Assembly: GCA_012841675.1 (NCBI GenBank)
Contig: DUUG01000308.1
Coordinates: forward strand, 1 to 5,932
Direction: 5' to 3'
Length of the DNA: 5,932 nt
From: Clostridiales bacterium
GTDB taxonomy: Bacteria > Bacillota > Clostridia > Oscillospirales > QAMX01
Of the stretch, positions 1 through 5,562 are shown one piece after another. The notes under the pieces are model-generated. The model worked only from the letters and a program-made list of their open reading frames with translations, did no database searches and had not been told where the DNA came from. Every line of letters starts with the position of its first letter. Position 1 is the first letter of the stretch. Both the position numbers and the translations under genes were made by a program.

Positions 1-149
1 GCAATATCACGATTGTCAGCTTCAATGGTCGGCCCCACAGCTGACACGGCGGAACCGCCGCAAATGGCCGTGCTGACGCAAAGCAAGGAGCGCAGCTTCC
101 AACCTTTTTTAATCTTTGGGAAATAAAGGCAAAGAGCCGCCTGCTTTTT
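1..149 (-). pseudogene. N-terminally truncated YeiH/UPF0324 family membrane protein remnant (continues off left edge)
   Basis: On the minus strand, the frame read from 149 down to 1 has no stop and gives a peptide containing STAICGGSAVSAVGPTIEAD followed by NRDI. This matches the conserved core of the YeiH/UPF0324 family (putative sulfate or anion exporters with about 10 membrane helices), whose members carry a G(T/S)SICG.(S/A)A(I/V)-type motif about 140 residues from the N-terminus. An in-frame TGA at 152-150 closes the frame upstream. No ATG lies between that stop and the motif, and only about 30 bases separate the fragment from the neighbouring permease stop. The family's first 100 or more residues therefore have no place to be encoded. 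Recognisable similarity probably begins near base 125. I infer a 5'-truncated remnant, perhaps cut when the transporter pair was inserted or rearranged. The downstream part is outside the window, so its intactness is unknown. Confidence 0.68.
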
Positions 150-157
150 TCAGACGG
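137..157 (-). terminator. Weak intrinsic terminator after the permease gene
   Basis: Read on the minus strand, CCGTCTG, a 7-base A-rich loop and CAGGCGG form a 7-bp stem with one U-G wobble. It lies about 20 bases beyond the permease stop and is followed by CTCTTTGCCTTTATTT, a broken T-run. In plus-strand RNA the same position would be a C-A mismatch, so the stem suits minus-strand transcripts better, although the plus side has the cleaner T-run (159-163). It probably ends the adaptor-permease transcript. Confidence 0.5.
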
Positions 158-177
158 GTTTTTATAGTGAAAAAATG

Positions 178-1368
178 CTAATTAATGTCTCTGATGGCGG
201 ATACGGGCTGCAGCCTTGCGGCCTTCATGGCAGGGGCAAGTCCCGACAATAGACCAATCACCGATGTGACCATTGTAGGCATCAAAAGCTTTGTAAAGGG
301 AACTACAATGGGAATTTTTAGCCAGAGAGACCCAGCAAAAGCAATGGCAAGCCCCAACAACACCCCAAGTAAGGAGGCAGACAATGTGATAAGAAACGCT
401 TCTGTCAGAAATAAGAAGGCGATTTGTGCCCGGCCGGCGCCAATGGCCTTGCAAATGCCAATTTCCGAGCGGCGCTCGTTGACGGCGGCAAGCATGGTGT
501 TCATAATTCCAAGGCCGGCCACCAACAGGGAAATAGCGGCGGTGGTGGAAAGCACCTGTGTGACAATGTCGAGGATTTGGTCGAAATCTTCGCGGTATCC
601 GGAAATATTCTCCAGCTGAAAATGTTTTCCGTTGCTGTTGGTTCGCCTTAGCAGCTCTTCAATGTTGCTGGCGGTTTTCTCCGAATAGGCAGAGTCTGTG
701 GAAATAATCAGCTGTCTGACGTTTCGTTCCGGCACAACTCCCATGGAACGATAGGGTATATAGATAAACGGCGGAATGGCAGAGCCTGATAAGCTTCCTA
801 GGCTGCCCAACTGGGACGGTATGACGCCGATAATGGTATACTCCTGTGTTATACCTGCGCTGCTGGTGATTTGCAGGGTTTTTCCCACAATGTTTTGACG
901 TTTGAATCGGTTTTGCGCCAGTCCGCTGTCTACAAGGCAGACAAGCTCGCCTCTTTCGCTTTCATTTTGAGTGAACAAACGGCCAAAAATAGGTTTTGCC
1001 TTTATAAAGTGTCCGACTTGCTCGTCAACGCCCATTAAAATGGCGTTGCTACGCCGCGAATCCTGGGAATTTACAGTGCCAAACCCCGTTTCCAGCGGCA
1101 TGATTTTAGTAACGGAAGGAATACGCGCCTGAATCCGCTGTGCATCCTCTAAAGAAAGCCCGTCTTTATTGCCGGAAAACACCATAATGCCTTCCAAGCC
1201 AAGCCCGGCCAGGCTTTTATTAATCAGCGACTTACCCGTTTGACCGATAACCGTAAGCAGAACTACGGAGGCAATACCGATGGATATGGCCAGTCCCGTT
1301 AAAATGGTGCGTAGACGACCGCGCATAATATTGGTTTTTGCCATGGAGAGAAGGTCGACTGCTTTCAT
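178..1368 (-). CDS. MacB/FtsX-family ABC transporter permease (YknZ-like)
   Basis: This is a 396-residue inner-membrane permease of the MacB type, which transmits ATPase motion to a periplasmic or extracytoplasmic adaptor rather than forming a classical channel. The layout is typical: one N-terminal helix (about 21-42) after a basic amphipathic stretch, a large extracytoplasmic MacB_PCD-type domain (about 43-270), then three helices (about 272-293, 316-346 and 366-384). The FtsX-family hallmark lies after the second helix: GIMNTMLAAVNERRSEIG at about 287-304, followed by ICKAIGA. The C-terminus (ARLQPVSAIRDIN) is the usual end for the family, so the gene looks complete. ATG is preceded by GGAGGG about 10 bases upstream, inside the last codons of the adaptor gene, which suggests translational coupling. 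The substrate cannot be told. No ATPase partner gene is visible nearby. Confidence 0.93.
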   Translation of the reverse strand: MKAVDLLSMAKTNIMRGRLRTILTGLAISIGIASVVLLTVIGQTGKSLINKSLAGLGLEGIMVFSGNKDGLSLEDAQRIQARIPSVTKIMPLETGFGTVNSQDSRRSNAILMGVDEQVGHFIKAKPIFGRLFTQNESERGELVCLVDSGLAQNRFKRQNIVGKTLQITSSAGITQEYTIIGVIPSQLGSLGSLSGSAIPPFIYIPYRSMGVVPERNVRQLIISTDSAYSEKTASNIEELLRRTNSNGKHFQLENISGYREDFDQILDIVTQVLSTTAAISLLVAGLGIMNTMLAAVNERRSEIGICKAIGAGRAQIAFLFLTEAFLITLSASLLGVLLGLAIAFAGSLWLKIPIVVPFTKLLMPTMVTSVIGLLSGLAPAMKAARLQPVSAIRDIN

Positions 1369-1374
1369 GTGGTA

Positions 1375-1385
1375 TTATCCCTCCA
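1375..1385 (-). promoter_or_regulatory. Overlapping ribosome binding site coupling adaptor and permease
   Basis: The last codons of the adaptor gene read ATG GAG GGA TAA on the minus strand. The GGAGGG inside them sits about 10 bases before the permease ATG at 1368-1366. Ribosomes finishing the adaptor would expose or reuse this site, so the two proteins are probably made in fixed proportion. Confidence 0.7.
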
Positions 1386-2430
1386 TGATTGTTACAAGAT
1401 GGCCGTCCTCCAAATCGTCGGGCGGGTTGAGAATTACTTGTTCTCCGACAAAGAAACCCGAATTAGGCAGGATGCCGTCATTGTTTTCAAACTTGCTGGT
1501 AAAATCCTGCCGAACGGCACGGCCCTCTCGAACGACAAAAACGTATTCGTCGCCGTTGTTGTCCTGCCGAACGGCTTCATAGGGAAGTAGTATGCCCCGG
1601 TGGACACTGAGGAATATATACGTCTGCACGGAAAAGCCGGGGCGCAGAGATGGGCTCTCCGGCAGGCTGACAGTGCATTCCAGCACGTTTTCTGCCCCGG
1701 AAAGAAGCCCTCCAATGGTTCTTACCTCATGGGAAATGCTTGCAATTTGGCCGGGCAGGGGGTCGGCGCCGATTAAGGAACTGTATACGTTGACCAACTG
1801 GCCAACCTGAAGCTTACCCGCATGGCGCTCGGGCACTTGTACCAGGGCTACCATGTGTTCCAGATCGGCGATCGTTACGGAGGCAAAGGCACCGGTTACA
1901 ATGTCGCCTGCGGAAACTCTTAAGCGCGTGACCGTACCGTCGATGGGGGAGAGGAGAACGGCCGAGCCGTCGCGAAAGGCTGTGACCGCTTCCGGCAAAT
2001 AAAAATCCAGAAAATAATCAGGCAGCTCGCCCGTTTTGGAATAATATTCTGCCGCTCCCAAAATGCCTCCGTCGGAAGAAACGGCCTCCGCTAAATACGC
2101 TGCCAGCTCGGCAGGATACAACGCCGTTAAATTGTTTAATGCGTTTTCGCCTACCAGCGGGCGGAATGTAATTAAAATATCTCCCTTTTTTACCACATCG
2201 CCCTCTTGGACATGGACCATCAGAACGGTGGAAGGAGTGCCGAGAGACAAATTTTGCTTGGCCATAGGTGCCAAAACGCCGCTGCAGGGAATGCTTTCGT
2301 AAAAAATGCCGTTGTAAAGCGTCCGAACGGAAACTTTGTAGACAGGCGGCGCCATCATTGCGGGCACGGCAAAATAAAGGGCTGCCAATACAGCCACCGT
2401 TATAATTAAAAGAGCCGTTAATTTTTTCAT
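1375..2430 (-). CDS. HlyD/MacA-type periplasmic adaptor (membrane fusion) protein of an ABC exporter (YknX-like)
   Basis: This 351-residue membrane-anchored adaptor would dock on the MacB-type permease encoded 6 bases downstream. A Lys-Lys start and a hydrophobic anchor (about 4-27, MKKLTALLIITVAVLAALYF) are followed by the first half of a biotinyl-lipoyl-like domain (about 65-90, VHVQEGDVVKKGDILITF). The second half is at about 157-190 (SPIDGTVTRLRVSAGDIVTG), with a beta-barrel region after it (about 190-265) and a membrane-proximal domain to the end. The segment between the two lipoyl halves is only about 65 residues and has no evident heptad repeat, so the usual coiled-coil hairpin is short or altered. 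The frame is open 63 codons further upstream, but that extension has no sensible composition. The chosen ATG has a GGAAGGCGG stretch just upstream and starts a proper signal anchor. Overall sequence similarity is weaker than for the permease, so the adaptor assignment rests on domain order and context. Confidence 0.87.
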   Translation of the reverse strand: MKKLTALLIITVAVLAALYFAVPAMMAPPVYKVSVRTLYNGIFYESIPCSGVLAPMAKQNLSLGTPSTVLMVHVQEGDVVKKGDILITFRPLVGENALNNLTALYPAELAAYLAEAVSSDGGILGAAEYYSKTGELPDYFLDFYLPEAVTAFRDGSAVLLSPIDGTVTRLRVSAGDIVTGAFASVTIADLEHMVALVQVPERHAGKLQVGQLVNVYSSLIGADPLPGQIASISHEVRTIGGLLSGAENVLECTVSLPESPSLRPGFSVQTYIFLSVHRGILLPYEAVRQDNNGDEYVFVVREGRAVRQDFTSKFENNDGILPNSGFFVGEQVILNPPDDLEDGHLVTIMEG

Positions 2431-2471
2431 GTATAAAACCGCCTTCCAGACAAAAAATATGTGTAACCTTA

Positions 2472-2500
2472 TTGTTTTGCTTCCCAGGCTAAAATATAAC
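2472..2500 (+). promoter_or_regulatory. Candidate sigma-A promoter for the small cysteine-rich gene
   Basis: TTGTTT (2472-2477), a 17-base spacer and TATAAC (2495-2500) would start transcription near 2507, about 30 bases before the GTG start. The -10 box matches 5 of 6 consensus bases and the -35 box 3 of 6. The same AT-rich stretch read on the minus strand gives TATATT (2498-2493), a possible -10 for the divergent adaptor gene, but without a convincing -35. Confidence 0.5.
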
Positions 2501-2537
2501 TCCGGCCGAAAATTTTTATGGAAAGGTGGTGGTAGGG

Positions 2538-2705
2538 GTGATTCCCTGCACAAGTGATTGCGTATATCAGCAGGAGGGACTGTGTGGTTTAAAACGTGCT
2601 GTTTCGGCGGGAAATGCAAAGAACGGAGACTGTGCCTATTTTATCCGCAGAACTTTGGACAACGAAGCAAAACGAAATAAATCGGAGAAAGGGATGGCCC
2701 CTTAA
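2538..2705 (+). CDS. Small four-cysteine protein (55 aa), clostridial family of unknown function
   Basis: This short GTG-start gene is easy to overlook. The start is supported by AAGGTGG about 8 bases upstream and by the fact that an earlier ATG (2518) runs into a stop after five codons. The product begins MIPCTSDCVYQQEGLCGLKR and places Cys at residues 4, 8, 16 and 32 in the pattern C-x3-C-x-Y-x5-C-x-L, then x13-C-x-Y-F. The tail after residue 40 is charged and low in complexity. From memory, very small proteins with this C..C.YQ..G.C.L ... C.YF pattern recur in Clostridia and are often labelled 'hydroxymyristoyl-ACP dehydratase', a name that does not fit their size and is probably propagated error. 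The spaced cysteines could bind a metal such as zinc; that is inference. The gene is divergent from the adaptor gene and upstream of the rpsO promoter. No terminator is visible after it, so it could read into rpsO. Bases 2706-2765 downstream show nothing I can name. Confidence 0.72.
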   Translation: MIPCTSDCVYQQEGLCGLKRAVSAGNAKNGDCAYFIRRTLDNEAKRNKSEKGMAP

Positions 2706-2765
2706 CGTATCGTTCCGCATCCCAACGATTATATCCAAAATAAAACGCAAAGAACCAGACCTCTA

Positions 2766-2794
2766 TTTACAAACGCAGAAAAATATGGTATGAT
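2766..2794 (+). promoter_or_regulatory. Strong sigma-A promoter of rpsO-pnp
   Basis: TTTACA (2766-2771) and TATGAT (2789-2794) are separated by exactly 17 bases, with TGG directly before the -10 giving an extended -10 element. Each hexamer differs from consensus at one position. Transcription should begin near 2801, giving a leader of about 132 nt before the rpsO ATG. This strength fits a ribosomal protein operon. Confidence 0.85.
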
Positions 2795-2800
2795 AACAAA

Positions 2801-2932
2801 GCGTGAAAAAGCCCCTTACTGAGTTGGAAGGTTCATACCCTGTTATAGCGGGGGTTTCACCTTGCTTCCTATCCCGGTTTGGCGGCGGTTTTTACAGCTA
2901 GGCTAAGGCCATACTAAGAAAGGTGAAGTATT
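2801..2932 (+). ncRNA. Structured rpsO leader, probable S15 autoregulatory RNA
   Basis: The transcribed leader folds into nested helices. AAAAA at 2806-2810 pairs with TTTTT at 2889-2893, with GC-rich pairing just inside. ACTGAG (2818-2823) pairs with CCCGGT (2873-2878) with one mismatch and one U-G next to G-C pairs. GGAAG (2826-2830) pairs with CTTCC (2865-2869). An apical hairpin is formed by CCCTG (2838-2842) and CGGGG (2849-2853). CCTTA (2814-2818) could alternatively pair with TAAGG (2904-2908) close to the ribosome binding site. S15 represses its own mRNA in several bacteria by binding leader structures that mimic its 16S rRNA site, which includes a G-U/G-C motif. I recall similar CTTACTgAGTTGG ... 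TTCCTAT..GTTTGGC blocks upstream of clostridial rpsO. The helices are seen in the sequence; the function is inferred from position and family knowledge. The SD is AAAGGTGA, ending 6 bases before ATG. Confidence 0.62.
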
Positions 2933-3199
2933 ATGATCAAGAAAGAACTGAAGCAGCAGGTAATTGAAGAAAATCGTATCCATCCGACGGATACGGGGTC
3001 TCCGGAAGTGCAGATTGCCATTTTAACAGCCCGCATTAACGAGCTGACCGAGCATCTTAAAACCCACAAGAAGGACAACCATTCTCGTCGCGGCCTTCTG
3101 ATGATGGTCGGTAACCGCCGTAATCTGCTCGACTATCTCCAGAAAAAGGATATTAATCGTTATCGCGCGATCATTGAAAAGCTGAATATCCGTAAATAA
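2933..3199 (+). CDS. rpsO: 30S ribosomal protein S15
   Basis: This 88-residue protein is full length (about 89 in the family). S15 is a primary-binding protein of the 30S central domain that contacts 16S rRNA around helices 20-22 and helps form subunit bridges. The diagnostic core is present: TGSPEVQIAILTARINELTE at about 21-40, then HLKTHKKDNHSRRGLLMMVG at about 41-60, then NRRNLLDYLQKKDINRY and a basic end. The ATG is the only sensible start and has a good SD (AAAGGTGA). The gene follows its own strong promoter and a structured leader, and is followed by pnp in the same direction, the arrangement found in many bacteria. S15 level is probably feedback-controlled through the leader. Confidence 0.99.
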   Translation: MIKKELKQQVIEENRIHPTDTGSPEVQIAILTARINELTEHLKTHKKDNHSRRGLLMMVGNRRNLLDYLQKKDINRYRAIIEKLNIRK

Positions 3200-3204
3200 T
3201 ACTG

Positions 3205-3247
3205 TTAAGGGCCGGTGTATCGGGAACCCCCGAGGCACCGGCCTTAA
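3205..3247 (+). promoter_or_regulatory. Long stem-loop between rpsO and pnp, without T-run
   Basis: TTAAGGGCCGGTG (3205-3217) pairs with CACCGGCCTTAA (3236-3247), 12 bp with one bulged G. A second 5-bp stem sits inside it (TCGGG, loop AACC, CCCGA, 3220-3233). The sequence after it is AACGGGTAAAAC, with no T-run, so it does not look like a standard intrinsic terminator. It more likely protects the rpsO 3' end or serves as an RNase processing site while letting transcription continue into pnp. It begins 5 bases after the rpsO stop. Confidence 0.75.
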
Positions 3248-3295
3248 ACGGGTAAAACAACAATAATGTGGCATTCTAGGCCTGTTTTCGGCGCA

Positions 3296-3353
3296 GCCTG
3301 TTAGCAGTTGAAGGTGCGGTTTTGTTAAAACCATAGCTTCAAGTGCTAAAGGC
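3296..3353 (+). promoter_or_regulatory. Long stem-loop in the pnp leader, candidate RNase III-type processing site
   Basis: GCCT (3296-3299) pairs with AGGC (3350-3353), and TTAGCAGTTGAAG (3301-3313) pairs with CTTCAAGTGCTAA (3337-3349). Together this gives about 16 bp with one G-G mismatch and one bulged G. It encloses a small hairpin GGTTTT-GTT-AAAACC (3318-3332). A further weak hairpin TGGCA/TGCCA (3367-3385) lies just before the SD. In Escherichia coli, RNase III cuts a long stem in the pnp leader and PNPase then degrades the resulting duplex, repressing its own synthesis. The position and double-stranded length here fit the same scheme by analogy. Confidence 0.62.
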
Positions 3354-3399
3354 AAAGCTCCGATTCTGGCAGGCTTGCAATGCCAAATAGGAGGAAAAT

Positions 3400-5505
3400 A
3401 TGATTCAACAAAAAATGTTTGACGAAAGAAAGTTCTCTATAACCATTGGTGGGCGGGATTTGACCATTGAAATCGGCAAAATGGCCGGTCTTGCCAACGG
3501 GTCTTGCCTTGTGCGGTATGGAGACACGGCTGTTTTGGTAACGGCTACCGCATCGGAAAAGCCCCGGGATGGCATCGACTTTTTCCCGCTTTCCGTAGAC
3601 TATGAAGAAAAGCTTTATGCCGTTGGCCACATTCCCGGCTCTTTCCAGCGTCGGGAGGGTCGCCCCACTGAGAAAGCGATTCTGGCCTCCCGCGTAATTG
3701 ACCGACCTATCCGCCCGCTGTTCCCCAAAGACATGCGGAACGATGTTGCCATTGCCTGCACGGTTCTCTCCGTTGAGCAGGACAATTCGCCTGAAATCTG
3801 TGCTATGATCGGCACGTCTGTGGCGCTTTCCATCTCTGACATTCCCTGGAACGGCCCCATCGGTGCTGTTGCCGTTGGTTATGTAGACGGCCGTCTTGTA
3901 ATCAACCCCAACGAAGCACAGCGCGCCAAGAGCACGCTTTCGTTGACCGTTGCCGCCACCGATAAGAAAGTGATTATGATCGAAGCCGGCGCAAATGAAA
4001 TTTCCGAGGATTTGATGCTGGATGCTATTACGCTGGCCCATGAGGAAATTAAGCCCATTTGCGCATTTGTCGAAGAAATTCGCGCCGAAATCGGCAAGGA
4101 AAAGTTTTCCTATCAGGAAATGCGTGTGCAGGAAGAGCTGTATAACGCCATCTCCGAAGCGTTTCTGGAAGATATGCGCAAGGCGATGGATACGGATGAT
4201 AAAACCGTTCGGGAAGCCAATCTCCTTGCCCTGCGCGAAGCAGTGGAGGAAAAATTTAGCGCTGAATATCCCGATAGCGGATCTTTGTTCGACGAGTGCC
4301 TCTATCAACTGCAGAAATATGTTGTGCGCCGCTGGCTTTTGGATGACGGCAAGCGTGTGGACGGCCGCGGCATGCATGAAGTTCGTCCTTTGGCGGCGGA
4401 AGTCGGCTTCCTGCCCCGTACTCATGGTTCGGGTATGTTTACTCGCGGACAGACGCAGGTTATGACGGTCTGCACCTTAGGTACTGTGGCCGATTATCAG
4501 CTTCTTGACGGGCTGACCCCGGAAGAGACCAAGCGCTTTATGCACCACTACAACTTCCCGAGCTATTCTGTGGGCGAAGCAAGGCCCTCCCGCGGTCCGG
4601 GCAGGCGAGAGATTGGCCACGGCGCATTGGCCGAAAAAGCTTTGGAACCGATTATCCCGTCGGAAGAAGAATTCCCGTATTGCATCCGTCTGGTGTCTGA
4701 GGTTCTGTCCTCCAATGGTTCTACGTCGCAGGGCGCCGTTTGCGGTGCCACCCTGGCGCTAATGGACGCCGGTGTGCCCATTAAGGCTCCCGTGGCGGGC
4801 ATTTCCGCCGGTTTGATTACCGAGGGCGATCGCTGGATGGTCTTTACAGACATTCAGGGCGTAGAAGATTTCTTTGGCGACATGGACTTTAAAGTGGCCG
4901 GTACGAAAAACGGGATTACCGCCATTCAGATGGACTTGAAGAACGACGGTCTGACCCGAGACATTATTCAGGAAGCCCTGCACCAAACACGCGTTGCGCG
5001 GCTTGCCATTTTGGATGAAGTCATGCTGCCCTGCATTGATAAGCCTCGGCCGGAGCTTTCTAAGTTTGCGCCGAAGATGATCCAGACGCAGATTGACGTG
5101 GACAAAATTCGCGAGGTCATTGGCAAGGGTGGTTCCGTCATTCAGAAGATTGTTGCCGATACTGGCGCCAAGATTGATATTGAGGATGACGGCCGCGTGT
5201 TTATCTCCAGCACTGACCAAGCGGCCTGCCAGAAGGCATTGGATATCATCAACGCCATTGTGCTGGATCCCCAGCCGGGCCAGATGTTCTACGGCAAGGT
5301 TACACGGCTTATGCAGTTTGGCGCCTTTGTGGAAATCGCGCCGGGCAAGGAAGGCCTTGTGCACATCTCCAAGCTGGCAAACCACCGCGTTGCGAAGGTA
5401 GAGGACGTCTGCAACGTAGGCGATATGCTTTGGGTCAAGGTAACGGATATTGACGAAAAGGGACGTATCAACCTTTCTCATAAAGACGCCGTCCCCGCTG
5501 TGTAA
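3400..5505 (+). CDS. pnp: Polyribonucleotide nucleotidyltransferase (polynucleotide phosphorylase)
   Basis: PNPase is a trimeric cytoplasmic 3'-5' exoribonuclease that uses phosphate to release nucleoside diphosphates and can also add tails. All domains are present in 701 residues: first RNase PH-like domain (about 10-145), helical linker (about 240-315), second, catalytic RNase PH-like domain (about 320-545), KH domain (about 560-620) and S1 domain (about 625-695). Visible motifs are HIPGSFQRREGRPTEKAI (about 77-94, RNA-contact loop, FQRR where E. coli has FFRR), IDRPIRPLFP (about 100-109), FTRGQTQ (347-353), NFPSYSVGE (385-393), SNGSTSQG (438-445, phosphate site) and VEDFFGDMDFKVAG (488-501). 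By alignment with E. coli D486 and D492, the metal-binding acids are D490 and D496. KH GKGG is at 575-578, and S1 reads GQMFYGKVTRLMQFGAFVEI. The tail after S1 is short. ATG is preceded by AGGAGG at 5 bases. Probably co-transcribed with rpsO. Confidence 0.99.
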   Translation: MIQQKMFDERKFSITIGGRDLTIEIGKMAGLANGSCLVRYGDTAVLVTATASEKPRDGIDFFPLSVDYEEKLYAVGHIPGSFQRREGRPTEKAILASRVIDRPIRPLFPKDMRNDVAIACTVLSVEQDNSPEICAMIGTSVALSISDIPWNGPIGAVAVGYVDGRLVINPNEAQRAKSTLSLTVAATDKKVIMIEAGANEISEDLMLDAITLAHEEIKPICAFVEEIRAEIGKEKFSYQEMRVQEELYNAISEAFLEDMRKAMDTDDKTVREANLLALREAVEEKFSAEYPDSGSLFDECLYQLQKYVVRRWLLDDGKRVDGRGMHEVRPLAAEVGFLPRTHGSGMFTRGQTQVMTVCTLGTVADYQLLDGLTPEETKRFMHHYNFPSYSVGEARPSRGPGRREIGHGALAEKALEPIIPSEEEFPYCIRLVSEVLSSNGSTSQGAVCGATLALMDAGVPIKAPVAGISAGLITEGDRWMVFTDIQGVEDFFGDMDFKVAGTKNGITAIQMDLKNDGLTRDIIQEALHQTRVARLAILDEVMLPCIDKPRPELSKFAPKMIQTQIDVDKIREVIGKGGSVIQKIVADTGAKIDIEDDGRVFISSTDQAACQKALDIINAIVLDPQPGQMFYGKVTRLMQFGAFVEIAPGKEGLVHISKLANHRVAKVEDVCNVGDMLWVKVTDIDEKGRINLSHKDAVPAV

Positions 5506-5518
5506 AAATAAATATAAG

Positions 5519-5549
5519 GAGCGGACAGTATTTTCTGTCCGCTCTTTTT
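5519..5549 (+). terminator. Strong bidirectional intrinsic terminator between pnp and the convergent gene
   Basis: GAGCGGACAG (5519-5528), loop TATTTT and CTGTCCGCTC (5535-5544) make a perfect 10-bp stem followed by TTTTT. It lies 13 bases after the pnp stop. On the minus strand the same stem is followed by CTTATATTTATTTTT, so it should also stop transcripts from the converging permease gene, whose stop codon is at 5565-5563. Confidence 0.95.
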
Positions 5550-5562
5550 AGTTTAAATCGAT

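Noticed and set aside
1..126. Open plus-strand frame at the left edge ending at TAA 124-126
   Set aside because: The opposite strand matches the YeiH core motif, while the plus-strand peptide resembles nothing and is Ala/Pro/Ser mixed filler.
185..619. 144-codon plus-strand frame opposite the permease gene
   Set aside because: Antisense shadow of a gene with clear FtsX/MacB signatures; no ribosome binding site.
2431..2619. 63-residue N-terminal extension of the adaptor protein
   Set aside because: It would place a basic, Pro- and His-rich stretch before an evident signal anchor and overlap the divergent promoter and small gene; the internal ATG at 2430-2428 is better.
2709..2729. Small inverted repeat ATCGTT / AACGAT after the cysteine gene, considered as a terminator
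   Set aside because: Only 6 bp with a 9-base loop, AT-rich, and no T-run follows; too weak to call.
2596..2793. 65-codon plus-strand frame starting at an internal ATG upstream of rpsO
   Set aside because: It runs through the rpsO promoter, has no family-like pattern, and overlaps the better supported GTG-start cysteine gene in another frame.
3346..4425. 359-codon open frame on the minus strand opposite pnp
   Set aside because: It is the shadow of the strongly biased pnp codons; composition is rich in His, Asn, Phe and Gly with no domain, and it covers the pnp leader stems and SD.
4759..5481. 240-codon open frame on the minus strand opposite the pnp 3' half
   Set aside because: Same antisense shadow effect; pnp in this region is an unambiguous match with catalytic, KH and S1 motifs.
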